NCBI GenBank assembly: GCA_963692975.2
Contig: CAXMMR010000018.1
Span: 1-64,000, forward strand
Source: CAXMMR01 sp963692975
GTDB taxonomy: Bacteria; Pseudomonadota; Alphaproteobacteria; Acetobacterales; Acetobacteraceae
Direction of reading: 5' to 3'
DNA: 64,000 nucleotides
Position 1 is the first letter of the stretch, and every line of letters begins with the position of its first letter. The position numbers and the translations under genes were made by a program. The notes under the pieces were generated by a model. The model was not told the DNA's origin, ran no database searches, and saw nothing but the letters and a program-made list of their open reading frames with translations. Shown one piece after another: positions 8,761 through 17,172 of this stretch.

Positions 8761-9120
8761 ATGCGCCACGCTCTCGCAACCGCCGCCTTCGCCACTCTGG
8801 CGATGTGCGCCGCTCCCGCCTTCGCGCACGCATTTCTCAAGACCGCGATCCCCGCCGTCGGCAGCAGCCTGCCGCAGGCGCCGGCCGCGGTGACGATCAC
8901 GTTCACCGAAGGCGTCGAGCCGCTGTTCAGCACCATCACCGTCAAGGACGCCGCCGGCGGCCAGGTCGATGACGGCCACGTCCACGCCGCCGGCGACGAC
9001 ACGCGCCTGGCCATCGGGCTGAAGACGCTGTCCGCCGGCATCTACACCGTGGCCTGGCACGCGACCTCGACCGACGCCCATAAAACCTCGGGCAAGTTCA
9101 ACTTCACCATCAAGCCATAG
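8761..9120 (+). CDS. copC: CopC copper-resistance periplasmic protein
   Basis: This 119-residue exported protein should bind Cu(II) in the periplasm and pass it to the CopD membrane protein encoded next. The signal peptide ends at AFA, so the mature chain begins with the histidine of HAFLKTAIPAVGSSLP. The C-terminal motif STDAHKTSG supplies the Asp and His that, with the N-terminal His, form the known CopC Cu(II) site. No Met-rich Cu(I) site is seen, as in single-site CopCs. ATG 8761 is preceded by GAGGAG at a good distance, so it is preferred to the in-frame ATG at 8746. The next gene starts 7 bases after the stop. Confidence 0.93.
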   Translation: MRHALATAAFATLAMCAAPAFAHAFLKTAIPAVGSSLPQAPAAVTITFTEGVEPLFSTITVKDAAGGQVDDGHVHAAGDDTRLAIGLKTLSAGIYTVAWHATSTDAHKTSGKFNFTIKP

Positions 9121-9127
9121 GCTCGGA

Positions 9128-11146
9128 ATGCTTGTTCCGGATTTTGACTTCTCCGGTGCCGGCGGGGTCGGCCTGGCTTTGTCCCGCGGCGCCGCCGTCG
9201 CCACCCTGCTCTCGTCGTTCGGCGCCTTAACCTTCGCCTGCATCGTCGCCCCGCGCGCCCTGCAGCGCCTGCCGCAGCCGACCTTGATGGCGCTCGACCA
9301 CCGCCTGCTGCGGCTGGTCCGGCTCAGCCTGGCGGCGGCGGCGGCGGCCAGCCTCGTGTGGCTGGTGCTACAGGCCGCCAACATGGCCTCGGCCGAGGAC
9401 ATCGGCGCAGCCCTGGCCGCAATCCCCCTCGTCGCCGGCCACACCAGTTTTGGCCGCCTCGTCCTCCTCCAGCTCGCTGCCTTGCTCGTGACCGCCCTCA
9501 TGCTGGTCCGAAAACCAGGACGGTGGCGCCTGCGCGGCGCGCTCGCCGCATCGACCTTGGCGCTGCTGCTGCAGGCCGGCCACAGTCACGCCGCCTCGAT
9601 GCAGTCCGGCCCCATGCTAGCCGGCCCCATGCTAGCCGGCCCCATGCTAGCCGGCCCAAGCCTGCTGCTCGCCGCCGACGCCGTCCACCTGCTCGCCGCC
9701 GGCGCCTGGCTCGGCGGGCTGCTGCCGCTGCTCCTGGTGGTGCGGCGTGCGCCGCCCCGCGAGGCGGCGATGGCGGCACGCTGGTTCTCGCCACTCGGAA
9801 AACTCTGCATCGTCGCCCTGGTCGTCACCTCCGCCTACCAGGGCTGGGTGCTGAGCGGCAGCCTGGCCGCTGTCGTCGGCACCGCTTATGGCTGGATGCT
9901 GCTGATCAAGCTTGCTTTGCTCGGCGTGCTGTTCGCCTTCGCCTGCGCCAACCGCTATCGCCTCGCCCCCGCCCTGCTCGGCGCCGCGCCTGAAGCCGCC
10001 CGCCGCACCCTCGGCCGCAGCATCGCCGTGCAGACCGGCTTCGGCCTCGCCATCATTGCCGCGGCCGGCCTGCTGAGCAGTCTGGAGCCGGGCATGCACA
10101 GCCAGCCGATCTGGCCGTTCGCCGACCGCTTCAGCCTCGACACCGTGAGCGAGGACCCGGACTTCGCGCGCGAGGCACTGGCCGCCGCACTCGCACTGGC
10201 AAGCAGTCTGGTGCTGATCGCCTTTGCCCTGCTGCTGCGCGGGCCATGGCGCCGCTGGCCACGCCTGGTCGCGGCCGCCGCGGCGATCGCCGTCGCCTGG
10301 TTCGCGGTGCCGCATCTCGACCTGCTGTTCGTGCCCGCCTACCCGACCAGCTTCTTCCACTCGCCCACCGAGTTCGCCGCCGCCTCCATCGCCGAGGGCG
10401 CGGTCCTGTTTCCAACCCATTGCGCCGTCTGCCATGGTGCCGAAGGCCGCGGCAACGGCCCCGCAGCAGCCAGCCTGCCGATCCCCCCGGCCAACCTCAC
10501 GGCGGAGCATCTCTGGATGCACAGCGACGGCGAGCTCTACTGGTGGCTGGCGCACGGCATCCCGGCGCCCGATGGCGGCCCGGCGATGCCCGGCTTCGCC
10601 GACACCCTTTCCGACGACCAACGTTGGGCGCTGATCGACTATGTGCGAGCCCACAATGCCGGGCTCGTGGTGCGCCAGGCCGGCGACTGGACCCCGGCCC
10701 TGCAGGCGCCCGAGCTGCAGGCCGACTGCGCCGAGGGTCCGCGCACCCTCGCCGAGCTCCGCGGCGGCTTCGTGCGGGTGCTGATCGGCGCCGTCAGCGC
10801 CACGCCGCTGCCCGGCGTCACCACGATCCTGGCCGTGCCCACGGCCACGCCCGCCGCCGGGCTCTGCGTCGCCCACGACCCATCGGTCGTCGCCGCCTAC
10901 GCCGTCGTCTCCGGCCGACCCATGACCGACCCGCCGCCGACCCAGATCCTGATCGACGCGCATGGCTGGCTGCGCGCCGCCGAGCCCGTCGACACCCTCG
11001 CGACGCCGCAACTCACCGCCAAGCTGCAGCACTTCGCCACTCACCCGGTCAGCACCGCCGCGCCAAAGATGATGGACATGGACATGGGTCCCGGCATGAG
11101 CATGGGGCCGCCTCCCGCAGCAGATCATGCCCGCTCGAAGATCTAG
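9128..11146 (+). CDS. copD: CopD-type copper protein fused to a cytochrome c domain and a Met-rich tail
   Basis: The 672-residue protein has about nine hydrophobic segments in residues 10-420 (CopD fold: AGHTSFGRLVLLQLAALL, AADAVHLLAAGAWLGGLLP). A periplasmic cytochrome c domain follows with the heme motif CAVCH near residue 435 and a downstream MPGF methionine. About 140 further residues end in MMDMDMGPGMSMG, which looks like a copper-binding tail. A 15-base tandem repeat encodes three GPMLA units in an extramembrane loop near residue 165. It sits between copC and a SCO gene and overlaps the latter by 20 bases. The likely role is copper import or delivery, with the heme domain allowing copper redox chemistry; the latter is inference. 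Confidence 0.88.
   Translation: MLVPDFDFSGAGGVGLALSRGAAVATLLSSFGALTFACIVAPRALQRLPQPTLMALDHRLLRLVRLSLAAAAAASLVWLVLQAANMASAEDIGAALAAIPLVAGHTSFGRLVLLQLAALLVTALMLVRKPGRWRLRGALAASTLALLLQAGHSHAASMQSGPMLAGPMLAGPMLAGPSLLLAADAVHLLAAGAWLGGLLPLLLVVRRAPPREAAMAARWFSPLGKLCIVALVVTSAYQGWVLSGSLAAVVGTAYGWMLLIKLALLGVLFAFACANRYRLAPALLGAAPEAARRTLGRSIAVQTGFGLAIIAAAGLLSSLEPGMHSQPIWPFADRFSLDTVSEDPDFAREALAAALALASSLVLIAFALLLRGPWRRWPRLVAAAAAIAVAWFAVPHLDLLFVPAYPTSFFHSPTEFAAASIAEGAVLFPTHCAVCHGAEGRGNGPAAASLPIPPANLTAEHLWMHSDGELYWWLAHGIPAPDGGPAMPGFADTLSDDQRWALIDYVRAHNAGLVVRQAGDWTPALQAPELQADCAEGPRTLAELRGGFVRVLIGAVSATPLPGVTTILAVPTATPAAGLCVAHDPSVVAAYAVVSGRPMTDPPPTQILIDAHGWLRAAEPVDTLATPQLTAKLQHFATHPVSTAAPKMMDMDMGPGMSMGPPPAADHARSKI
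9606..9657 (+). repeat. 15-base tandem repeat inside the CopD gene
   Basis: The unit CCGGCCCCATGCTAG occurs three times without change (from 9606, 9621 and 9636) plus a partial fourth. It encodes GPMLA repeats, adding methionines to a loop. Identical units suggest recent slippage. Confidence 0.9.
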
Positions 11147-11756
11147 CCCGCGCCCGCCTCGCCAGCCGCCTCGAGCGGCGCGGGATCGCCAGGGCGCGGC
11201 CCTGCTGGCCGGCACAGCGGCAGCGCTGCTGCTGCTTGCCGGCGGCTACCTCTGGCTGCTCGGCGGCCCCATGCCGCGACCGCGCGCCACCATCGGCGGC
11301 CCGTTCACCCTCACCGCCTCGACCGGCGCGCAAGTCAGCGACCGCAGCCTGCGCGGCCGCTACCTGCTGGTCTATTTCGGCTACACCAACTGTCGCGACG
11401 TCTGCCCCGCCACCCTCGGCACTCTCGCCCGAGCGCTGACGGCGCTCGGTCCACGCGCCGACCGCATCGCGCCCCTGTTCATCACGGTCGACCCGCAGCA
11501 CGACACCCCGGCCGTGCTGCGCGGCTACGTCGCCGGCTTCGGCCCGCGCCTGCTCGGCCTTACCGGCACGTCGCAGCAGATCCGTAAGGTTGAGCGCGAA
11601 TACCACGCCAGCAGCACCGTCCATCCCGACGGCACGACGCTCGATCACAGCTCGGTGCTCTATTTGGTCGCTCCCGACGGCCACTATCTCGCCCCGGTGC
11701 GCGCCGACGCCAACGCCAAGGAAATGACCGCCGCCATCGCCGCCTATCTGACCTGA
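11127..11756 (+). CDS. SCO1/SenC family copper chaperone
   Basis: This is a membrane-anchored thioredoxin-fold protein of 209 residues. A single hydrophobic anchor (ALLAGTAAALLLLAGGYLWL) follows an arginine-rich N-terminus. The copper site is visible as NCRDVCP (CxxxC) and the distal histidine of TLDHSSVLYL. The family delivers copper to the CuA site of cytochrome oxidase or acts as a thiol reductase. It overlaps the copD gene end, so translation is probably coupled. It closes the copper block; a family A repeat pair follows. Confidence 0.92.
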   Translation: MPARRSSPRPPRQPPRAARDRQGAALLAGTAAALLLLAGGYLWLLGGPMPRPRATIGGPFTLTASTGAQVSDRSLRGRYLLVYFGYTNCRDVCPATLGTLARALTALGPRADRIAPLFITVDPQHDTPAVLRGYVAGFGPRLLGLTGTSQQIRKVEREYHASSTVHPDGTTLDHSSVLYLVAPDGHYLAPVRADANAKEMTAAIAAYLT

Positions 11757-11763
11757 GCAGAGA

Positions 11764-11814
11764 AAGGCGAGGGGCTTTGCTCCTCGACCCCATTAAAGGC
11801 GAAGCCTTTAAATC
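11764..11814 (+). repeat. Family A repeat, alpha unit
   Basis: Hairpin GAGGGGC/GCTCCTC, then CCCATTAAAGGCGAAGCC and TTTAAATCC. It starts 7 bases after the SCO stop and faces the beta unit at 11864. Confidence 0.8.
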
Positions 11815-11863
11815 CGTTCATTAGCCTGAGTTCACCGGCTAGAGCGGCGCTGTCGCCAGATGG

Positions 11864-11925
11864 ATGGGGCCCGGGGCATCAGGCCCCAGCGGAGTTCCAG
11901 AGGCAGAGCCTCTGGCTTTCCCTCT
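11864..11925 (-). repeat. Family A repeat, beta unit
   Basis: It reads GGGGCCCGGGGCATCAGG, then CCCCAGCGGAGTTCC and the hairpin AGAGGC/GCCTCT ending CTGGCTTTCC. It lies about 60 bases before ssuA, so the A pair fills the gap between the copper block and the ssu operon. Confidence 0.8.
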
Positions 11926-11983
11926 GACCGCTCACCATTTGCACGGCCTTGCAAGGTGAAACACGTTTATCTACGTTGCTTCA

Positions 11984-12934
11984 ATGTCGATCAGTCGAAA
12001 TCACATGCGGGCCACCCTGATCGGCCTAGTCGGCGTGCTGATGCTTGCCGCACCGCCGGCCCGCGGCAAGACGCTCCAGGTTGGTTACCAACGCTACGGC
12101 ACGCTGATCATCCTCAAGCAGCGCGGCACCCTCGAGCAGCGCCTCAAGCCGCTCGGCTATGACGTCGCCTGGACACTATTTCCCTCCGGCCCGCCACTGC
12201 TGGAGGCGATGAATGCCGGCGCCGTGCAGTTCGGCATCACCGGCGAGACGCCGCCGATCTTCGCTCAGGCCGCCGGCGCGCCGATCGTCTATGTCGGCGC
12301 CGAGCCGCCGGCACCGACCGGCGAGGCGATCCTCGTCGGGCGCGCCAGCGCCATCACCACCATCGCCGGGCTGCGTGACCGACGCGTCGCGCTGACGCGT
12401 GGCTCCAACGCGCACTACCTGCTGCTCGCCGCACTGACCAAGGCCGGCCTGTCCTGGAACGACATCACACCGGTCTATCTCGGCCCAGCCGACGCCCCTG
12501 CCGCCTTCCAGGCCGGAGCCATCGACGCGTGGGCGATCTGGGACCCATACCTCTCCTCCGCGCTCGCCAACCTGGACGCCCGGGTGCTGCAGAACGGCAC
12601 CGGCACGGTGGAGAACCGCCAGTACTTCATCGCCGCGCGGGCCCTGGTGAGCTCCGAGCCCGCCGTCGTGCGGGCGGTGCTTGACGCCTTGGCCGAGGCC
12701 GATGCGTGGGCGCTCGGACACAAGCCGGAAGTCTCGACCATGCTCGCCGGCTCGACCGGGCTGCCGCTGGCGGTCGTGCAGGCCTCGGTGGGCCGGCTCG
12801 GCTTCGGGGTGGGTGCGATGACGCCCGAGATCGTCGCCGGGCAGCAGGTCGTGGCGGACGCGGTGGCGAAGGCTGGCCTGATCCCTTCCCCCGTTCACGT
12901 GCAGGACGACGTGGTGGTAGGCGGCGGGTCGTGA
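11984..12934 (+). CDS. ssuA: Aliphatic sulfonate ABC transporter, periplasmic binding protein
   Basis: This is the substrate receptor of the alkanesulfonate importer, 316 residues, with a signal peptide (RATLIGLVGVLMLAAPPARG). Family features are VGYQRYGTLIILKQRG near the mature start, GAVQFGITGETPPIFAQAAG and the lobe DAWAIWDPYLSSA. The start at 11984 or the in-frame ATG at 12005 both fit; neither has a good ribosome binding site. The stop overlaps the GTG start of ssuC. It is the first gene of ssuACBD, which lets the cell use sulfonates as a sulfur source. Confidence 0.93.
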   Translation: MSISRNHMRATLIGLVGVLMLAAPPARGKTLQVGYQRYGTLIILKQRGTLEQRLKPLGYDVAWTLFPSGPPLLEAMNAGAVQFGITGETPPIFAQAAGAPIVYVGAEPPAPTGEAILVGRASAITTIAGLRDRRVALTRGSNAHYLLLAALTKAGLSWNDITPVYLGPADAPAAFQAGAIDAWAIWDPYLSSALANLDARVLQNGTGTVENRQYFIAARALVSSEPAVVRAVLDALAEADAWALGHKPEVSTMLAGSTGLPLAVVQASVGRLGFGVGAMTPEIVAGQQVVADAVAKAGLIPSPVHVQDDVVVGGGS

Positions 12935-13749
12935 GCGTGACCATCGGTTTTGCGCCGACAGCTACTCGGCGGCGCCTCCGCCTGCCGCGGCCGAGCCTGC
13001 GCCGCTTCGCCTCCTCGCTGGTGCTGCTCGCTTTGTGGCAAGGCGCCTCGATGACCGGCCTGCTGTCGCCGCATCTGCTCGCCGCCCCAAGCGCCATCCT
13101 CGCCACGGCGGGCAAGCTGCTGGCCGACGGCACGCTGGAGCACAACCTTCTCGTCTCGCTTGCCCGCGTCCTGGTCGGCATGACCATCGCGATCCTCGTC
13201 GCGGTGCCGCTGGCCCTGCTTGCCGGCCTGTCCCGCCTCGGCGAGGACCTGCTCGACGCGCCGTTGCAGATGCTGCGCACCCTGCCGCATCTGGCCCTGG
13301 TGCCGCTCTTCATTCTGTGGTTCGGCATCGGCGAGCTGCCGAAGATCGTGCTGGTGGCGCTCGGCGCCGGCTTCCCGCTCTACCTCAACTTGTTCGCCGG
13401 CATTCGCGGCGTCGACCCCAAGCTGGTCGAGATGGCGCGCGTGCATGGGCTGTCGCGCCTCGGCGTCATCCGCGCGGTGATCCTGCCGGCAGCCTTGCCG
13501 CAACTGCTCGTCGGCCTGCGCTACGCCTTCGGGCTCGGCTGGCTCAGCCTCGTCGTCGGCGAGCAGATCGCCGCCAGCAGCGGCATCGGCTTCATGATGA
13601 TGGACGCCCGCGAGTTCCTGCGCACCGACATCATCGTCGTCGGCCTGCTGGTCTACGCCCTGCTCGGCACCGCGACCGACCAGATGGTCCGTCTGCTCGA
13701 GCATCGCCTGCTCGCCTGGCGCCCGTCGCTACTCGGCGCCGGCCGATGA
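12931..13749 (+). CDS. ssuC: Aliphatic sulfonate ABC transporter, permease
   Basis: This 272-residue inner-membrane protein starts at the GTG of the GTGA overlap with ssuA. It shows the binding-protein-dependent permease fold with six hydrophobic segments and the EAA-type cytoplasmic loop (EMARVHGLSRLGVIRAVILP). Late segments match the SsuC family (GLRYAFGLGWLSLVVGEQI, SSGIGFMMMDAREF). It forms the channel driven by SsuB. The gene ends in an ATGA overlap with ssuB. Confidence 0.93.
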   Translation: MSVTIGFAPTATRRRLRLPRPSLRRFASSLVLLALWQGASMTGLLSPHLLAAPSAILATAGKLLADGTLEHNLLVSLARVLVGMTIAILVAVPLALLAGLSRLGEDLLDAPLQMLRTLPHLALVPLFILWFGIGELPKIVLVALGAGFPLYLNLFAGIRGVDPKLVEMARVHGLSRLGVIRAVILPAALPQLLVGLRYAFGLGWLSLVVGEQIAASSGIGFMMMDAREFLRTDIIVVGLLVYALLGTATDQMVRLLEHRLLAWRPSLLGAGR

Positions 13750-14528
13750 ACGCCGAGCCGCGCGGCCTCGTCGGCGAGGCCGTCCGCGCCCGCGGCCTCA
13801 CCCGTCGCTTCGATGCCGCCGCCCCGGTGCTCGACAGCGTCGACCTCGAGATCGCGCCCGGCGAGTTCGTCGCCCTGCTCGGCCGCTCCGGCTCGGGCAA
13901 GACCACCCTGCTGCGCCTGCTCGCCGGCCTCGACACCGCGGATGCCGGCACGCTTGACGTGCCGGCCGCCCGCGCGGTGGTGTTCCAGGAGGCGCGGCTG
14001 CTCCCCTGGCGCCGCGTCTGGCAGAACGTCGCCCTTGGCCTGCCTTCAAGCAGGCCCGGCGCCGCCCGCCCGCGCGCCGAAGCGGCCCTGCGCGAGGTCA
14101 ATCTCCGCCACCGCATCGATGCCTGGCCGCTGACCCTCTCCGGCGGCGAGGCCCAGCGCGTCGGCCTCGCCCGCGCCCTGGTGCGTCAGCCTCGCCTGCT
14201 GCTGCTTGACGAGCCGCTCGGCGCGCTCGACGCGCTGACCCGGCTGCAGATGCAGCGGCTGATCGTCGAACTCTGGACACGGCATCGCTGCGCCGCCCTG
14301 CTCGTCACCCACGACGTCGACGAAGCGCTGCTGCTCGCCGACCGGGTGCTGCTGCTCGACCAAGGCCGTATCACTCGCGAATGGACGATCCCGCTGCCCC
14401 GGCCCCGCCGCGCCGCCGACCCGCTCCTCGTGCGCCTCAAGGCAAGCCTGCTCGCCGGCCTCGGCGTCGAGGATCAAATCCCGCCGCCCGCGCGTAGCAC
14501 CACATCGACCCTGCAGGAGGCGACATGA
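13746..14528 (+). CDS. ssuB: Aliphatic sulfonate ABC transporter, ATPase
   Basis: The 260-residue ABC ATPase has Walker A GRSGSGKTT, a Q-loop (VVFQEARLLPW), the signature LSGGEAQRV, Walker B LLLLDEPLGALD and the switch histidine in VTHDVDE. The start ATG 13746 lies in the stop of ssuC and the end overlaps the ssuD start. This tight coupling fits a single operon transcript. The nitrate/sulfonate/taurine transporter class is clear; sulfonate specificity follows from ssuD next door. Confidence 0.94.
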   Translation: MNAEPRGLVGEAVRARGLTRRFDAAAPVLDSVDLEIAPGEFVALLGRSGSGKTTLLRLLAGLDTADAGTLDVPAARAVVFQEARLLPWRRVWQNVALGLPSSRPGAARPRAEAALREVNLRHRIDAWPLTLSGGEAQRVGLARALVRQPRLLLLDEPLGALDALTRLQMQRLIVELWTRHRCAALLVTHDVDEALLLADRVLLLDQGRITREWTIPLPRPRRAADPLLVRLKASLLAGLGVEDQIPPPARSTTSTLQEAT

Positions 14529-15706
14529 CGCCCGTTGAAGACCCCGACGCCGGCAAAGCCGACATACTGTGGTTCCTGCCGACGCATGGCGACGGCCGCT
14601 ATCTCGGCACCGACCGGGGCGCCCGCCACGTCACCCTGAATTATCTCTCCCAAGTCGCGCGCGCCGCCGACGCGCTCGGCTACTTCGGCGTCCTGCTGCC
14701 GACCGGCAAATCCTGTGAAGATAGCTGGGTTGTCGCTTCGGCCATGCTGCCGCTGACCGAGCGGCTGCGCTTCCTGATCGCCGTCCGCCCCGGGCTCGGC
14801 CAGCCGTCGATGTCGGCCCGCATGGCCGCGACCTTCGACCGTCTCTCCAACGGCCGGCTGCTGATCAACGTGGTCACCGGCGGCGACCCGGCCGAGCTGC
14901 ACGGCGACGGCGTCTTCCTCGACCATGCCGAGCGCTACGAGGCTACCGACGAGTTCCTGCGCATCTGGCGCGCCCTGATGGCCGGCGAGACGGTGGACTT
15001 CAAGGGCCGCCACATGGCGGTCGAGCGCGGCCATCTGCTCTACCCGCCGGTGCAGCGCCCCTACCCGCCGCTCTACTTCGGCGGCTCCTCCGAGGCCGGC
15101 CAGCAAATCGCCGCCGAGCAGGTCGACGTCTATCTCACCTGGGGCGAGCCGCCCGAGGCCGTGGGCGAGAAGATCGAGGCGATGCGCCGCCTCGCCGCCG
15201 CCCAGGGACGCACCCTCAGCTTCGGCATCCGCCTGCACGTCATCGTCCGCGAGACGGCGCGCGAGGCGTGGGACGCCGCCGATGCCCTCATCAGCCACCT
15301 CGACGACGCCGCCATCGCCACCGCCCAGAAGGCGTTCTCCGGCTTCGACAGCGTCGGCCAGCAGCGCATGGCGAGGCTGCACAACGGCCGTCGCGACCGG
15401 CTCGAGATCAGCCCTAACCTGTGGGCCGGCGTCGGCCTGGTCCGCGGCGGCGCCGGCACCGCCCTGGTCGGCGACCCCGGGCAGGTCGCCGAGCGCATGC
15501 GGGACTACATGGCGCTCGGCATCGACCGCTTCATCCTGTCGGGCTACCCGCATTTGGAGGAGTGCTACCGCTTCGCCGAGCTGGTCTTCCCGCTGCTGCC
15601 CCTCAAGGCAACCACCGGCGTCGACCTCGGCGTCGCGCATCACGGCGGCCCGTTCGGCGAGGTTATCGCCAACGTTGCGGCGCCGTCGCAGAGGAAGGCG
15701 AGCTAA
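14525..15706 (+). CDS. ssuD: FMNH2-dependent alkanesulfonate monooxygenase
   Basis: The 393-residue flavin-dependent enzyme cleaves C-S bonds of alkanesulfonates to release sulfite and an aldehyde. It is a bacterial luciferase-fold protein with SsuD landmarks WFLPTHGDGRYLG near residue 16, LIAVRPGLGQPSMSARM, LLINVVTGGDP and a late FILSGYPHLEECYRFAE. A ribosome binding site, CAGGAGG, precedes ATG 14525. No gene for the partner NADPH-FMN reductase (SsuE) is next to it, so reduced flavin must come from elsewhere. A family B hairpin pair follows the stop within 10 bases. Confidence 0.95.
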   Translation: MTPVEDPDAGKADILWFLPTHGDGRYLGTDRGARHVTLNYLSQVARAADALGYFGVLLPTGKSCEDSWVVASAMLPLTERLRFLIAVRPGLGQPSMSARMAATFDRLSNGRLLINVVTGGDPAELHGDGVFLDHAERYEATDEFLRIWRALMAGETVDFKGRHMAVERGHLLYPPVQRPYPPLYFGGSSEAGQQIAAEQVDVYLTWGEPPEAVGEKIEAMRRLAAAQGRTLSFGIRLHVIVRETAREAWDAADALISHLDDAAIATAQKAFSGFDSVGQQRMARLHNGRRDRLEISPNLWAGVGLVRGGAGTALVGDPGQVAERMRDYMALGIDRFILSGYPHLEECYRFAELVFPLLPLKATTGVDLGVAHHGGPFGEVIANVAAPSQRKAS

Positions 15707-15711
15707 GCGGT

Positions 15712-15828
15712 TCTTTTTTGAGAAAGAACAAAAAAACTTTCATACGATACGACATTTACCCGCCGTAGGGCGTGACAACGAAACAAAAGTTTTTTGCTTC
15801 TTTTTTCCAAAAAAAGAAGCGCTTACCT
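15712..15828. terminator. Family B facing hairpins, probable bidirectional terminator
   Basis: A GGTTCTTTTTTGAGAAAGAAC hairpin and a GCTTCTTTTTT/AAAAAAAGAAGC hairpin flank a spacer. Inner A-rich and T-rich arms (ACAAAAAAAC, AAAAGTTTTTTG) can also pair across it. It lies between convergent genes and forms the 3' end of both. Its extreme A/T content contrasts with the GC-rich surroundings. Confidence 0.75.
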
Positions 15829-16371
15829 AACGCTAATACGAACTACCTCATGCACCGACCGCGACGCATGCGCGTCGCCTGGCACCACAAGGTGCAGATG
15901 ATCCGCCCCTAGCGGCTTGCCGTCCTCGCTTTCCGCCAGCATGACCTGCTTGCCCTCGAAGCCCGGCGCGATCTCGCCCAGCGCCAGGCTCGCCGCGTAG
16001 CCGTCGCTGCCGGTCACCAGCACCGTCTGCGACGCCATCGCGCGCATCTGTCCGGGATCGACCGCATGCACGTGCTCCAACACCGTGAACAGCAGCGGCC
16101 CGACGAACACCGACTGCCGCGGCCCGTGCCCGCCCATCAGCGTCGTCCGCAACGTCGCCTGCGGCAATGCGGCCAGGGCAGCCGGGCTCAGCGTCGTGCT
16201 CGCCGCGCCCGGCCCGGCGACCACAAGGTCCGCGCCGAGCCCCGGCTGAGCCGCCGCCAGCAGCACGGTGGCGGCCAGCAGCGCGGCTCTAGGAGCCGAG
16301 CATGAACTCGTAGAGCGGAAAGCGCGGCAGCATGGTGCGGCCGAGCTTGAGTGCGGCCAGTCGGTTGGCAT
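15823..16371 (-). CDS. Exported protein resembling the molybdopterin-binding oxidoreductase fold
   Basis: The best start is ATG 16371, because GGAGG stands five bases upstream; this gives 182 residues and an 83-base overlap with the lipoprotein gene before it. A long N-region leads into a signal core (RAALLAATVLLAAAQPGLGA). The mature part (FVGPLLFTVLEHVHAVDPGQ, VTGSDGYAASLALGEI, HLHLVVPGDAHASRSV) resembles the alpha/beta domain of small molybdopterin-dependent oxidoreductase-like proteins. The usual cofactor-anchoring cysteine is not obvious, so catalytic activity is uncertain. The stop lies at the edge of a family B repeat. Confidence 0.65.
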   Translation of the reverse strand: MPTDWPHSSSAAPCCRAFRSTSSCSAPRAALLAATVLLAAAQPGLGADLVVAGPGAASTTLSPAALAALPQATLRTTLMGGHGPRQSVFVGPLLFTVLEHVHAVDPGQMRAMASQTVLVTGSDGYAASLALGEIAPGFEGKQVMLAESEDGKPLGADHLHLVVPGDAHASRSVHEVVRISVR

Positions 16372-17053
16372 GGAGAACCTCCGGCCCGGCAAACGCGTGC
16401 ATGGTGGTTCCGTCCGCCCGATGATAGCCACGCCACCGGTAGAGCATTGAACGGCTGGCGTGCGGCCGGGCGTGCGGAGCCGATAAGGCTGAGTAGGTGG
16501 TGATGACTAGACCGAGCTGGCCATGTCGATCAACCGGCCCGACATAGGCCTGACGCTGCCCGTCCGATCGCAACCCGGCCGGCGAAACCGCAGCGACCGA
16601 TCCGCCGGCGGCGCTCAGCACCTCGTGGTCGAACACGTCCCGCCCCGCCGGATAGAAGACGGACCGTCCGACGACATGCAGCAGCGGCCCGTCCGGCACG
16701 CTCAGCACCTCGAACCCGACTTCGCCAAGCCCTGGAAAGCTCTGCCGCCACACCGGCTCGCAGCGCTCGTCGAACACGGTCAGGGACGGATCGAAGAAGT
16801 CGCCGCCATGCCCGTCGGCCGGCACGTCTCCGAGCTTGACCGCCGCCACCACCTCGTAGCTTGCAGCGCCGCCGGTGCCCGGCAGCGTGCCGACGCTGGT
16901 GAGCAGCCGGTCGCCCGCCACCGGCTGGCAGCGCGAGGTCGGTGCGTGAAAACCGCGCAGCGCCTGCAGATTCGGCCGCATGTCCGCCGGCACGGCGCAA
17001 CCCGCCAGCCCGCCGACAACGCTCAGCAACAGAACCGACAGCGAACCTCGCAT
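16289..17053 (-). CDS. Putative lipoprotein of unknown function
   Basis: The 254-residue protein starts at ATG 17053 with a lipoprotein signal (LLLSVVGGLAGC, cysteine about residue 19). The rest contains strand-rich segments such as SYEVVAAVKLGDVPADGHGG and LLHVVGRSVFYPAG but no family I recognise. It is followed by, and overlaps, the oxidoreductase-like gene on the same strand. The two exported products are probably made together and may act on the same envelope substrate; this is inference. Confidence 0.7.
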   Translation of the reverse strand: MRGSLSVLLLSVVGGLAGCAVPADMRPNLQALRGFHAPTSRCQPVAGDRLLTSVGTLPGTGGAASYEVVAAVKLGDVPADGHGGDFFDPSLTVFDERCEPVWRQSFPGLGEVGFEVLSVPDGPLLHVVGRSVFYPAGRDVFDHEVLSAAGGSVAAVSPAGLRSDGQRQAYVGPVDRHGQLGLVITTYSALSAPHARPHASRSMLYRWRGYHRADGTTMHAFAGPEVLHANRLAALKLGRTMLPRFPLYEFMLGS

Positions 17054-17172
17054 GGTTGATCCTGGATGCGTCCACCTGCTGCGAGGGGATCCTGGCGCAC
17101 CCTAGGTTGGCCCGCCATTGCCTGATAGCGTCGGCAGGCCGTCGAGCACCGATCCTCAACGCGAGTGCGCAA

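Noticed and set aside
9606..9657. Short direct repeats as a CRISPR array
   Set aside because: Units are contiguous, 15 bases long and in frame within a coding region; there are no spacers. The same holds at 36211.
9647..11215. Long open frame (522 codons) antisense to copD
   Set aside because: High GC leaves few stops; the translation is low-complexity without family motifs, while the opposite strand encodes a clear CopD/cytochrome protein.
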